Assembly: GCA_000711775.1 (NCBI GenBank)
Contig: ARYC01000780.1
Span: 62,001-126,000, forward strand
Direction: 5' to 3'
DNA length: 64,000 bases
Source: Oxytricha trifallax
Lineage: Eukaryota; Ciliophora; Spirotrichea; Sporadotrichida; Oxytrichidae
Shown here piece after piece: positions 33,852 to 47,200 of this stretch (position 1 is the stretch's first letter; each line of letters begins with the position of its first letter). A program made the position numbers and the translations under genes. The notes below the pieces were generated by a model. The model was given only the letters and a program-made list of their open reading frames with translations. It made no database searches and was not told the DNA's origin.

Positions 33852-36800
33852 ATGCAAGTCAGGTTCAGGTTGAAGAAAGCAGAAACTAGAATGGGTGAAA
33901 ACCTATTCATAGTGGGAAACATTCCCTTACTCTCAAATTGGAATGTAAGTGCTTTTTATGGAAATCTTTTATTATACTTAATCATTTATTCTCATTGAAA
34001 ATGTGTATGACAGAATATAATAATTGATATATAGGCTAGATTAGCTTTACCAATGAATACAGATAAAAAATATGTACCCTTAATGGAATTCTGTTAAAAG
34101 TATATATTTGAATGATGTAGAAGCTCTTGGTTAAATATAATACGAATATATCATCAAGCAAAATGTAAGCACTTTAAAATGATTATGATCCCCAAATTCT
34201 AGGAGATTGTTAGATGGGAAGATGGCAAAAATAGAGTGGTAAAGTTTTAGCAACATCACTAAGGCTAAGAAATAATTATCAGTGATTAGGCATTTAATTT
34301 TTTAGGTGCTAGTCCCTCTATGTAAATACTTCCTTTTGTAAAGGAATCACTCTCATTATCTTATGTTAGAATATCAAGAAATTAATGCTATTATTTTTAG
34401 CGAAATTGTACATGCAAACCCAATTTCTATGAGTGCTTCATAAAATCTTGGAGAATAAATTGCTCATTCAATTTCATAAAATACAGCGACAGGAGGATAA
34501 TTTTCTTAAACTTTAAGAAGAGATAGTCTAGACAAAATCCCAGAACATCATTAAGAAGAATCAAAAAGCAACAGCCCTTTAGAAATGATTCAGACTTAAT
34601 ATTCAAAGCCATTAAATTAGAAAATTTCTGATACCCTGGCTTAGGATATCATTTAGTAACTTTAGTCACTCAATGCAGAAAAAGGTACTTGGAAGAATAA
34701 ATTAGAGATAGTAGCTTAACTAGTAGAGAAATACAAAGAATTTAAGAATTTCCCAATTGAGGGACTAGCTATATTAGCTGCCTATCTTTACTTTGTTAAT
34801 TCCCATCAAATCAAATGTGCTGAAAATGGAACTCACTTCAGACCTAATAATCATAAATAATTTAAAAATTATCTTCTTCATATGATTTTTATATATTTGC
34901 TATTTTAATAAAATTATCATACTAACATTGCTTATGTGTTGTACAGGACACTAGATAATTAGCTTACTACTCAAGAGAATAGTTTCATCATTAGAAGTTT
35001 AAAAAGGAATTAAGTAAAAAAATTAACCCATTACGACTTTAATTTTACTTAGCCCATTACTTCTTAGGAATTTCTAATAACTTTATTTTAGCCTTCATTT
35101 GCAGATCAATTTACATAAACTGTGCCTTTAACTCGCATCAGAGACATAGCTCATAGAAACGATATCCCTTAGGACTTAAAGAGTGATATAAAAAATAGAT
35201 TGCAAAATAAGTTGCATAGGTGTGCTGATCCTGGTGATTTAAAAACATGTGTGGAACTAATTCAAAGAGTTAGAAAGTAAGAAACTAATAATTAATTTTA
35301 ATTTTTTCTATCAGTTTTATAGAATGAATCTTTTCAATATTTTAGATCAAATGATTTTTATTTAAAGTGGTAACTAAAACGGTGATTTTAAAACTCAATT
35401 TGAGATATTTTACGAGGAACTGAAAGAATTCTTTAATGCTATGGGTCTAGATAAATTATTAAGTTAAGTGAAAAGTTTAAACATTTCAGATTCTCAGGCT
35501 ATTGATGCTTTCATTGCGAAAAAGAATTCAGGATAAATAAATTAAGGCAACTTGTATGATGAATATTTTTATTCTTAATTTTTTTTCAAGTTAAATAGAT
35601 ATTTGATTGATGAGAATTTTTATTATAGATCCTAACGAATCTCAGATAATAAATGAAATCCAGACTTTCTTAAATCCTAGGAGACCACAACCAAAAAACT
35701 CTATATCAATATTTATAGTTGGCAGACATAGAATTAGAGCAATTTTTCTTTGTTAAATTGTCAGAAATTTTATCACCAATCTAACAAGTGAGATCAAATT
35801 ATGAAGTTAAGAGAGTTTTGAAAATTTCCTAAGTTGCTATTGAGAACATGATACTTAGCGGATTATATTAAAACGAACTTACAGCAGTGTATAATATTGA
35901 TTTCAATATGAATTTGCTGTTAAAATTGATATATTTGTAGAATGAAGTAACTTAATTTGGGATAAACAACTCCTAATAAGTTAATGAATAACTTATTTAC
36001 AAAAGATTGAAATCCTCTACTGAAAGAGCTCTTAGATTAGGGAAAGGTTTCACTTCATGAATATTGGACACATTCCAATAAAATGTCTTAGAATTAGGAA
36101 AACAATTTGGGATTGATAGACATGCCGTAGAAGTTTTCAGTGAGAGTTTTGTTAGATCTCACATAATATTTTAATTTTCAAAGTCACTTTAGTTAATCAC
36201 TCAATACTTAAGGAAAATTTTGAATCTTCCACCATTTATAGTTATTATTTAGGGTTAATCTTAAACTGTCTAAGGCAACTTGAAGTATTATCGCAGTCTC
36301 TATGATTTATAGCACGTCTAATCGCTGATTTAAAATTAACAAATAATAGTACTTTTGGAGACAGCAGATGGATCAGAAGAAATCCCATCAAATGTGATAG
36401 GTGTGCTTTTAAAACATGATTTACCTCAGCTTTCTCATTTAGCTATTAGAGCAAGACAGAGTGGATGCATTTTTGTCAGTTGCGAAAACGATTAAATTTT
36501 CAATTAGATTCATAGCTAAATTCAAGGCGGCTAATTTTGCAAAATGATTCTTTAAAAAGAAACAGTAAAATTTGAGAAGCTGCAAAGTATTATTACTAAA
36601 ATATAATTGATTTTGGAAAATTAAATTAAAATTAATTAATATAATTAAAAATTCGTTGGAGTTGACTTTCTTCAAACCTAGACAATATGGTACTTTTCTG
36701 ATAGAGAATTCAAAATTAGCTGAACTTTACTATTGGCAGTACAGCCTTATCGCATCTTAGGAGCGAGATAACTCCATTTTAATTTTGGAATTTAATTTAC

Positions 36801-38145
36801 TAAACAAATCACTAGAAATTAAATCGAGTTATCTCGCTCCTAAGATGCGATAAGGCTGTACTGCCAATAGTAAAGTTCAGCTAATTTTGAATTCTCTATC
36901 AGAAAAGTACCATATTGTCTGGGTTTTGAGAAGTCAACTGCCACGAATTTGTAATTATATTAATTAATTTTAATTTAATTTTCCCAAATCAATTATATTT
37001 TAGCAATATTCATGATGAATCTGGCAAGAAACAAGAGGAGTTGTTTTTTTATTTTAAAAGTCAAAAGTGTAAATGAAAATTGAATCAAAAGACTTGTCAT
37101 TACTAATCTAAAAGTTTAATTCTGATGGCTTTAAATTTGATTTAGAATATAAGCAATCAAATGGACAACCTGAAGTTGCTTTGTTTGGATCTAAGTCGGC
37201 AAACTCTTTAAAACTATAAAAAGTCTCAAAATAAGACAATCCTCCAATATTTAGCACTCCCGAGTAGACAACCGTGCCTATTACCTAGTCTAAGTATATT
37301 TCAATGAAAAATTAGGATTAATTTGATAAATATCAATAAATGATTGATGATCTAGATTAAGCTCCACTTTATATGGTTTAAATGCATAGAGAAAAGATAC
37401 TGAAATTACTCAAAGTTATCAATTCAAGTAAATAAGGAATATTAGATGAAATTGTAGATAATATTCAATTAGCTTTGAAAGATTTGCCTCAAGATACTTT
37501 GTTAGCTGTTAGATCCAGTTCAACTCTTGAAGACCTATCGAAGATGACAGGTGCTGGATTATTTGATTCTTACTTAAATATTACTTTAGGAGATAGAGAG
37601 TAATTGTTAAATTCAATCACTGATGTGTGGCTTTCTCTTTTTACTGTGAGAGCAATAATTTCAAGAAAGCAATATAATATTCCCTCTACTCAAGCTCAAA
37701 TGTCAGTATTAATTTAGCAATAAATTCACTCTGATTTCTCTTTCATTATTCACACTTAAAACCCGATGAAAGACAATCAAAACGAAATTTACATTGAAGT
37801 GGCTGTAGGTCTTGGAGAAACTCTAGCTAGTGCAAACTAATAAGGTACTCCCTATAGATTGTGTTTTAATAAGACAACCTAAGATGTTAGCATTCTAAGC
37901 TTTGCAAATTACTCATTAGGACTCTTCGCTTAAAAAGGACAGAAAGATTAGTTGACTATGGTAGTATTAAATATTCTCAAGACCCATAGACCCTCATTTA
38001 ATTAGGCAAGCAGTTAGGTTAGGTTGGATAAATTATTGAAAATTTATATGGTGGTCATGCATAAGACATAGAAGGAGCTATAGTTTATTAAGGTCAAACA
38101 AAGACCCCAAAGATATATGTTGTGCAAACTAGAAATCAAATTTGA
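33852..38145 (+). CDS. PWD: Phosphoglucan/alpha-glucan water dikinase with N-terminal CBM20
   Basis: This enzyme transfers the beta-phosphate of ATP to glucosyl residues of starch or glycogen-like glucan. N-terminal CBM20: MQVRFRLKKAETRMGENLFI, VGNIPLLSNWN, and WEDGKNR. Then KFPIEGLAILAAYLYFV-like sequence with CAENGTHFRPNNH, and QTVPLTRIRDIAHRNDIPQD followed by NKLHRCADPGDLK, almost identical to plant PWD. The phosphohistidine loop is LPQLSHLAIRARQSGCIFVS. The C-terminal nucleotide domain shows FGSKSANSLK, AVRSSSTLEDLSKMTGAGLF, VLIQQQIHSDFSFIIHT, EVAVGLGETLASANQQGTPY, and the end IYVVQTRNQI-UGA. It is complete in order, with MITE copy 6 inside an IES and single-base frame changes. Confidence 0.93.
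36588..37003 (+). other. IES in the dikinase gene made of a MITE, pointer TATT
   Basis: TATT at 36588-36591 and 37004-37007. Joining gives KFEKLQSIHDESGKKQEEL in frame between the phosphohistidine loop and the nucleotide-binding domain. The excised interval is essentially the MITE. Confidence 0.82.
36591..37005. mobile_element. Fold-back MITE copy 6 (B-type ends, C-type interior)
   Basis: TA-flanked palindrome from TATTACTAAAATATAATTG to TCAATTATATTTTAGCAATA. Its interior differs from most copies (GACAATATGGTACTTTTCTG replaces the GATCTTGGGCTCATTCG block), and the same interior is seen in copy 8. The arms are almost perfect, so it is a recent insertion. Confidence 0.94.
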
Positions 38146-38246
38146 AATTAATTTTTATTGATAATTTTATAATAATTGTTATTTTTATTCTTGAATATGA
38201 TAAGCATTTAGTTTATAAAGAAATAAAATATTTAAAATTTTGGTAA

Positions 38247-40514
38247 TCATAGAAAAATATTACTGCCCTTTGGGCCATAATTATGTCCTTTGACACTCTA
38301 AGACCCATTAAGATTTGAATAGTTGCCTTGTCTCTAATTTAAATCAAGATATAAAATTCGCAAATATAATATAATTCTATTAAATATTTTGAGATTCTTG
38401 ATGCCACTCATTTAAGCTGTTTTGGTCAGGCTTGTTTTATTTCTTCCTACATTTGCTCCACTATTTTAGAAAATACTTGATTTCATTTATCCCTAAATTC
38501 TTTTATCAAGATCTATTTGGACTTAAAACATAGACTGAGATTCCATCACATACTTTTCTTCTCTTTAAATAACTGGCTAAATATAACTTTAACTGTTTTA
38601 ATTTATATTTTAAAGTGATTGTTATGAAATTTAAGTTTGATTCGTTTTATCCTATAAGATCTACTTAGGTGGTTCTATAGATAATTCAAGGTTAGGAATA
38701 TCATATTTCAAGTTCATATATTTCTAGAGATCATCTTTATATTAGTTTAGTTATTCATGCATAGTACTATATGATCCATTAGGAGTGTCCTTTAAAATTT
38801 AGGTTAATAGGTAGATTGAATAGAGTTAGATTTATTACTAGTAGGATAATCTCTCTGGCTATAGTAAAAATTTTGTGATTTCTTAGGGAGACTTTTATCT
38901 ATTGATTAATACTTGAATGAGAATCAAAATTAGTGTCTCTTTAAGTAATTTAAGAACTGATAATACTTTGACTAATTGTGGAAAAAGCTAAGCTCTATCG
39001 TTCACTTTAGATTTTGGGCTACTTATTTAATTAAGCACAGATTAGGTGTATTTTTCTTCTACATTCCTAGGACCTTTTCTGTAATGATTTTAATGAACGA
39101 AATCCTTGGTTCTCTTTTCAAAACCAGGCATATCTCTATAGTTTGAGCTCACGGCTCCTTCTTAATATTTCTAAAGTACGTTTTGATTTAACTGTTTCTC
39201 TTTCTGATTTATTTCATTTTCTCAGAGTTTTTTAACTTTTTCGTAATCCATATAATTTAACAGCTCGATAGCGTACTGTTATCTCGTCATTTTTTACCGA
39301 TTCTTCCTTTATGCTTCTTAATCAAAGAAATTCTAAGCATCTTGGCTGACTTAAGTTCCAAAATTATATTTTAATCATGTATAAGCTTTTACTACTATTC
39401 TTTTGATATGATTAGCTCTCCATTAGACTATTAAGCTTATTAGAAACTATTGCGAAGCTGCTCATTCTTTCTAGTTTTCTCTAAGTCCTACTCTTTAAGT
39501 TTCAGTTCATATGATTTCCTCATTTTAATCAAAGCTTCTTGCTTTTTTAATTTCATTTTTATCTGTAACCCCTCTTTTAGCTCTATCTTCAACTAAACTT
39601 TAATAATAATTTCGTTTTTCATCATAGAAATATTAAATATATTATATTCAGAAATTATAGGAAAAAACAGTACTTTAATTGAGTCTAATCAAAGTGGATT
39701 TAAACAATGAAAACTTACTTATTTGCTTTACATTTCTCTTTCTCTTAGACTTTAATACTCTTCTTAAAGTATTTTCTTATCTTAATCTTTTTATAAAGAC
39801 TATAGTTCTTTTTTTATATCAACCTGCTTCTAATTGTCAATATTTAAAGTCATAATCTATTTATCTCTTTCTAAGCGTTACAATTAGATTTAATGTAAAA
39901 ATAATAAGAATGAATTCCTTTTGCATTCTCTCTCTTTGTCTAAATCTCTATAGGATTTTGATATTAGCTGCTTCTCTAAATCTTTCATTTTTTACTCCAA
40001 ATTAAGTCTGAATTATTTAGCCTCAAGTGTCTCTTTTAGATCATGAGAAACCTTAATTTTTGTATCAAGTGATCTCTATCGTTTTTCTTATTCAAATTGC
40101 TATAAAATTTGATGAAAAAAACATACTTTAATTTTAAAAACTTGGGGAAAATATTGGAATAATTTTAATTCTTAAATATAAGATAGCTTTAATGTTATTA
40201 AATCTGATAATCTTTTAAACTTGAATAGGAACACTAGAGCATAAATTTATCCATTTATATTGTGATGTAAAAATACCTACCTATGCAATATTTTGAACTC
40301 TTTATCACTCATTAGAATCATATCTTTCAGCTTCTCGCTATTTAGCCCTAGCTTAACTCTACTACATCTGTTGTTCTAACTATTCTTTTAAGTACTGTTG
40401 CTTTTTAATTTTCTCCTTTTTTTCTTCATAAATTAGGTTTTGTTGAATTTGTGATTGCAATTCAAGGACTGCTCCCCATTCATTCTTGAAACCTATATCA
40501 ATTTAATTGAACAT
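38247..40514 (-). CDS. Coiled-coil protein, unknown function
   Basis: Start ATG at 40514: MFNQIDIGFKNEWGAVLELQ, then QIQQNLIYEEKKEKIKKQQ and REAERYDSNE. AT-rich inserts separate coiled-coil blocks (SLDTKIKVSHDLKETLEAKQ, VDIKKELQSLQKDQDKKILQ, IELKEGLQIKMKLKKQEALI). Towards the end: RQQYAIELLNYMDYEKVKKL-UGA-ENEINQKEKQL, KYQEGAVSSNYRDMPGFEKR, GSYSTMHEQLNQYKDDLQKY and QGNYSNLNGSQSVKGHN, with UGA at 38247. It converges with the dikinase gene about 100 bp away. Flagellar or scaffold-type composition; no family recognised. Confidence 0.65.
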
Positions 40515-40951
40515 CGGTTGATTATAAATTAAGTTTATGAAGAAGATAGAAAAACCTCTGAAATTTACTATATTTTTTGTTTAGATTTATATTAACCTAA
40601 GAAATATTAGAAGCATATCAATCTAAAAATCAATGTAATTCTTTAAGAGTTGAAAAAAATATTAATGGCAGAATAAATTGCCCTTAGGATGTTATGGAAT
40701 ATCTCTTATCATTTTGTTTATATTAGCTTTTTTAATAAATCAATAAATTATAAATAACATCATTTAAATTATTATCAGATATTTATGTTTACTCATAGTT
40801 TGCCATAGAATTTCTGTGAAGCACTCTTATGTTTTGAGAGAATTCAACAAAATATATCATTTAAATATTTAATTGGTGATAAACCCCAAATTATCATTAA
40901 ACATTAAATTATTTAAATAAATCTATAACTAATTAAAATCGTAATTCTGTT

Positions 40952-43207
40952 ATGGAAATTGATCAAATAGGAGATTAATAAATCATTAATCAATCTAACT
41001 AAATTCACAATGATTATAATGATTATAATCATTAAGATTCTCTAAGTTCCCCTCCCAATGACTTTATTCAAAACAATGTATCTCAAAATTAATTGGAAAA
41101 TGAGAGTGGTAGCAGCAGCTCTGACTCTGAGGATTTCGAAGAGACAAACAGTCAATCTTCACAAAATAACAATATTCTCGAAGAAATTAAGCAGATTGAA
41201 TTAGCTGCTTAATAGAGATAGAATTATAAAGAGCAGAGGCTTTAGAGAATCTAAGAGCAATAAAATAATAGCAATAACCAACAAGAACCGATGTAAGATG
41301 TAAATGATGTTGTTTAAGATAATTTCAATAAATAATTGTAAAATTAACAAGTTTATGAGGATTTATAAAAGTCCTAATATGACAAGCTAAGAAACTAAGC
41401 AAAGCAATTTTATGTTGCCAGAAAGTATCAGTAAGCATATGAAATTTATGAAAAAGCAGCAGCATTTTGTGTGTTTAAAGATGAGAATCCTTTGATATAT
41501 AATAATATGGCTTAAAGTTCACTAAAACTACTCAAAAATGAAGAGGCTTTCAAAAATATCCAAATAGCTCTGAGATTCCAGAGAAATGCAGCTGACTTAA
41601 ACCCAGAAGTTCTAATAAAAATGAAATATAGATTAGCTTACATTTTAAGTGATTATTTGAGGGATTACAATCAGTCCAGAAACATTCTCAAACATTTGAA
41701 GAAATTCTGCAATACTCATCATGAAGAAGAAATGTTTAAATTATCTAATTTACTATTTGAAAAGCAATCGGAATTTATCAATAACAAAGACTTTGGCAAG
41801 TTTAGAATAAACTCTATTATCGAAAATTATAATCCACAAAATCCTCATGATTAAATGACAAGTAGCAGATTATAGCAATGAAAAAGTAGGCTTAAATGTT
41901 ATTAAAGATTCAGATGGAAATTTCATAAGTAGAGGACTATTTGCAAACAAAAAAATTAGCGAAGATGAATATGTTTTAGTTAATTAGGCATTTGTTATTT
42001 AAAAACATGTTGGAATCTCCACTTAAGAAAAGATAGTAAAGTAATTGGATAGACTTCTAAGAAATAATCCAATTTTAAATACACTATAGCTTAACTACTT
42101 ATCTGGAGGCCCTATGTAAGACTAAGAATTTTAACTTTCAATATTACACAAATAATTGGCTGATTTCTTGCTAAAAAATAATGATAAGTAGTTTTTCTTA
42201 ATAAGTAAAGATTAGCTGAAGCAAATTGTAAAACAAAATTTAGTTATCATAAGTTAACACTCTTACTTCTCAAAGCAAGATCTATTAGATTAAAATCCTA
42301 CTCAGTATCATTTATTGATCAAAAGTGCAAGTTTAATTAATCACTCTTGTGTACCAAATTGCAGTAAGACTTTTTTAAGAGAGGACTCTAGTGTTGTATT
42401 TGTAAAAGCAATAAGAGATATTTAGGAAAACGAAGAAGTCACAATCAGCTATTTTTACGATTCAGAGGTGACTAAAACTTACGAAGAAAGACAACAAATT
42501 CTAAACCAGAGATGGGGTTTCAATTGTGATTGTTAACTGTGCTAATATTAACTTCAAAATGATGAAAATCTTAATATAATTAATTAGTATGTTGAAAGAG
42601 CTTAACCAAATGCTTTATTAAAAGACATTGATTTAGTGAATGAGGATAAAATTAAATTAGTTAGTGAGAAAATATTAAAGCTTTTGAAAGATCTGGATGA
42701 AAAGTTAGTACTAATCAATTAAAAATCTGAACTCTTTTTGAATGGACCTTATTTCCAAACTCTCTATAATTTCATTGATTTCTTGTTAAATATCAAATAA
42801 TATTTAGGCGAGATACCCAATCCTTAATTAGACTAGCTACTTATATCTTAACTCTTCGATTTGATTTCCCAGAACTTATTACTTACTTCGACACTAAGAA
42901 CTAAAATTTCCAATCGATATCAAAATTATACCCTCAACTCTTGTCCAACACACTCACTTTGTTTTTCTGTTTTAAAGCTCGCTACAAGCACTATGATTAA
43001 GTTACTATCCGAAAGGAAGATTAATTATTTTCTAGATGGGAAGCTGTATGAAAATAGGTACATCCTATCGATTGGTATGAAGACTCATATTTGTTCTAAG
43101 AAATATTGTAGAGAGTTTACAAAGGATACAGTGACGGAGAGAAGGAAAAACAAGAGGCAAGGAAGGGTTAGGGTGTTTATAACATCGATGATATGATGAA
43201 AGAGTGA
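40952..43207 (+). CDS. TPR-SET (SMYD-type) lysine methyltransferase
   Basis: MEIDQIGDQQIINQSNQIHN begins an acidic Q-rich N-terminus. TPR-like repeats follow (AKQFYVARKYQQAYEIYEKA, NPLIYNNMAQSSLKLLKNEE, AFKNIQIALRFQRNAADLNP). A split SET domain comes next: SRGLFANKKISEDEYVLVNQ, LIKSASLINHSCVPNCSKTF (the SAM-binding NHSC.PN), NEEVTISYFYD, and a zinc-binding FNCDCQLCQ. The C-terminal helix reads HYDQVTIRKEDQLFSRWEAV-UGA-KQVHPIDWYEDSYLFQEI and ends NIDDMMKE-UGA. This order is SMYD-like. A frame change lies near 41853, and an internal UGA at 43049-43051. Confidence 0.88.
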
Positions 43208-43303
43208 ATATATTTACATTAAATTGGCATTAAACTTTACTTTAATAAATTTCCCTTTTAACAATTCATTTTTTAATTGACGTATTTTATTTTTACTTGG
43301 AAA

Positions 43304-43874
43304 TCAGTCAAGGTTACAATATCGAGTTAACATCTATTAGAGTTATTAATAATCCAAGTTGGTTTATGAAAATATTGATAAAACTTCCTAACTCATCTTA
43401 TTTTAGTATTTGTAAGAATCAACAATTATTATTTACTTTAAAAAAATGTAATGATGTACTTACACTTCATTGCCACAAAAAGCTTTATGACCAATATCAA
43501 ACATTTCTTCTGAAATTTTTATATCTCCATGATGTTGAGGTATTTCTCTTAAAGCTGGTTCATGCGAGTGCGCATTTCTTTGTAACTGAGGTACTTATAC
43601 TCGTCCAGGCTCCACTTGTTTTTGTCATTATTTACACTATTGCTATTCAATAAATCAATCGGGAGTTTACTCCGAATTACAATCATTTTAAGTTCTATAT
43701 TCTCAATATTGTTGACCGTTTATTTTAAAAGATATAAGCAAGAGAAATATCGTAAATTTTATAAATGATTTGAATTACATCCTATTCATCAAAGACTTCC
43801 TGAGATTAAAACAAATTTTAGCTTGAAATCAGAGCTAATACAGCAAGACTCAGAATAATCTATGATTTCTTCAT
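43304..43874 (-). CDS. Secreted or lumenal protein, histidine-containing, unknown
   Basis: ATG at 43874 begins a classic signal peptide: two lysines, then IILSLAVLALISS and a polar cleavage region (NLFQSQEVFDE). The mature part reads DEQDVIQIIYKIYDISLAYI, ENIELKMIVIRSKLPIDLLN, NKWSLDEYKYLS, then RNAHSHEPALREIPQHHGD, ISEEMFDIGHKAFCGNEVQV and YKYQNKMSQEVLSIFSQTNL, ending YCNLD-UGA at 43304. About 185 residues. Single-base frame changes occur near 43720 and 43560. No family recognised. Confidence 0.62.
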
Positions 43875-44225
43875 AGTTCTGAATATGTTTGCAAATTATA
43901 CACTATTTTATTTCTCTGTTGTGCTTTGCATTTGTTTTTTAGATTTAGACGATTATTTGAATATTTCAAAATCAGACATCCTCATTATTAATTACAATTA
44001 TTATTTTAAGCAAGACAATTAATCAGCTATAATTAAATGTAACCATAAAGGTTGAATTTAGTTAAAAATGAAATTTATAAAAATTAATAACTACATAATT
44101 TTATAGATATATTTAAAATTCATTTACGACCGTTATCATTCTTAGACTATCTATTTAGATATGATAATGCTTAAATCATGTAAATATTGTGAGCAAAAAG
44201 AAGTATTTAGATTAAATCTGTATTT

Positions 44226-47200
44226 TCATTTCAGGACACTCCCTCCTCCTGTACCTCCACTGCTCTTAGATAATAATTTCTATTCAAATAATTTCAAACT
44301 ATCTAGATTTTTATTATCTCTAGGAGGATTTATCAATTTATTGCTGATAATTCAAGTTTATAAAACAAAAATTTAATTAAAATTAATTATTTTTAATTTT
44401 GAGGAATGACATACTAATATTTTTTAATTGTGATAAAAATAATTGTGACCCACCCAATATTATCCTATTATCGCTACTCTATAGATATTATCCTCCTATT
44501 TTTTTGTTCTCTCTTATTTTTAAACTAAGACTATGATTATTTAGTGGGGTTATATGCAATATTATTATCTGTAAACTCAATATTAACAAGTTAAAAAATA
44601 AACATCCCAAATAAAAAACTATGTTTATACTCTTTTTTAATATAAATATAAAAGCATTCAAAAAATTAATTAGTATATCTAAAAGTTTATGAGTAAGGTA
44701 ATTATAGTTAAGCATTTCATTGTCATTATTTGCGTTGACAAATTGCAACTAGATTTTAGGACTTGTCTAATTCTTGAAATTATCAGCATGGTTTTGAGTA
44801 TTGGAAATAGTTATATTGCTATTGATTTGTTGATGCTTTGATGCACTTTTAGCGTAATTGCTTGCTAATGCGGACATATTAGAATTGCATTTATATATTG
44901 AGTGTTTTTTATAAGTTACTCGGTGAAGTGTTTCAAAACTAAGTATTAATAATAGAATTAGTATTGAATCTCTTATTCCCATTATGCTATCTATACTTCA
45001 CTTTGAAATCAATAATTCCAGCAGATATATTAATGGGTGCCATGTCAACTGCTGTCACACCTCCTTAATGATAAGTATTGCCATTGCTGCTGTTATTTTA
45101 TTAATGATATCTTTAATAGTTTTGGATTGAGTCACTTCTCATGAGGATGCGCTACTGATTTAAAGCTATATTGTAAATTGCTAAATCTTCTTTGCTACGA
45201 ATTAGTGATAAGTGAAACGTGTTGCAATTCACATAATATAAGGGAAAAAATTATACCCTTTTACACTTTCAAATATAGAATTCAAAAGTATAAAAATATC
45301 ATCAATAAATGAAGAAAATTTCCAATTATAACTGGTGCTTTTAGATTAAGCATATCCATTTTGATTCTAGGAAGCTGGACTCACAATATCACCAATTGGA
45401 TAGCCAGTCAACCCACTTCTTTAAATCCTATCTCGATTGATTTTTCCACTGATCTACTATTAAACTCCTCCATTATTGTTAAAATACTGAGATTGTCTAT
45501 TCTTTTAACTCAAAATAGTGCTTTTCAACTTCTTAATATATTAGTTGTCATCTAAATCAAAGTTATTTTAATATTGCTTTTATTACGAATAATTGGCATG
45601 CTGGTTTTGAGATTGATTGAATACTTAAGAATTTTATGGTTACTAATTAATTAATTAATTGTTTATTGCAAGACTTGTATTTTGAGCAATCTCATATAAA
45701 TCATTTATAATGATAGTAATTAAGAAACGCATATTCGATATATATATATAAAGTAAATGTGCTTAATATTTTCTATCTCACTTTTCATTTGTGTTCCATG
45801 ATTAATATAACTAATTGGGTACTGCTACTATCTCATATATTTCTAGTGATTCCCTTGCCCTCTCTTAGCAGTTCTCTTGTTAATATTTTACCCTTCACTA
45901 ACTACTTACACTCCTGCTTAATTCTATAAAGAGTTTATAATATCAGTGGCAGGCTTAATATACCTGTTATTTCTGTAGCTACTTTTGTAGTAACTTGAGT
46001 TAAAATCATCAATAAGCGCTTTGCAGTATTCTTTATATTTGAGAGTGCTTCTATTCTAAGATAGTTTTATTAAGATGTCTATGGCAGGAGACTGAACTGT
46101 CATTTAGACAACAGATGATTAGGTATCTTAAAGCATTTAAATTTACAACAAAAATAAAGAAATAAGAATTTTTAATTGGGATACTCCAAAATCAACCATG
46201 ACCCCTAATCCATTTACCTAGTTTTATTTAATAAATAGGGTGAATTATAACATCAAATTGTTAAAGTTTGATATTGTAAGATCTATAGATTCTTGTAAAG
46301 GAGGTGGATCATGTAACATTTTGCTTGCTTGGTTTGCCATAACATTATGCACTCCAGCATTGTCAAATTCCTCATTAAATTTAAATTCCTAATATAAAAA
46401 ACTCAAATAATCATCATTTTTACTTATCTTGAGCAACTACTGTTTACTAATTCTATTATTAATCCTTGCTAGAATGTCTAATTTAGTTATTAGTTATAGG
46501 ACCGTTTCTCAACTATTGATTTGGTCTTTAACTTTATTATGGCTGTCTAATATTTAATTTTCACTATAGATTTATTTCTATAATAACCTATGTCCACTAC
46601 TTATGAATGATTTTTATAATATATAACATTATTTTTTTCATGAATTAGAATATTTGGCCTGATGCTTTACCTCTGAGTATTCGATTTGACCGAAGTAGCT
46701 GATTTATTAATATTTTGATCTATATTTGTATTGTTCAAAGTTTACATGAGATTTGAATTTTACCGCTTGTCAAAGAAGCTGTTCTGGGTTCTTATCTAAT
46801 TATTAGCTGTGGTTGTGCTAGAAGATTTTAATATGCTATCGCTTTATTTTTCACTCAAAATATATTTACAATTCAAAATTCAATTTACTTAATTTAATTG
46901 TGTAAAGCCACACCAATAATAATTCCTAATAATAGAGTTAATTAGGTGAAGAGGCAAAGTAACATAAAATTACTAATTAAATTTATTTCTATATTGATCC
47001 TAATGATTTATCATAGGTCCTCAATGTCAAACATATCACGATTACTAATCATAATTTCCTGTTCTCTTATTGCCCATTTATTTTTTTGGTTTAATTAAAA
47101 ATAAAAGATCAGTGGCTTCAATAAATTACTTGTATTTTACTAAAACCGCACTCTACATTTAGATTTATAAATATTTAATATTGTGCAAATGTTGTCCATT

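Noticed and set aside
42861-43196. 111-codon plus-strand ORF as a separate gene
   Set aside because: It is a shifted frame of the C-terminal end of the SET gene. The frame reading SRWEAV-UGA-KQVHPIDWYEDS fits a SMYD C-terminus better.
43297-43653. 118-codon plus-strand ORF
   Set aside because: It is antisense to the signal-peptide protein at 43304-43874, has no recognisable composition, and the minus frame is far more protein-like.
44488-44748. 86-codon hydrophobic minus-strand ORF as a membrane protein
   Set aside because: The hydrophobicity follows from A/T-rich codons in an insert of the giant N/Q-rich gene. No start or conservation supports an independent gene.
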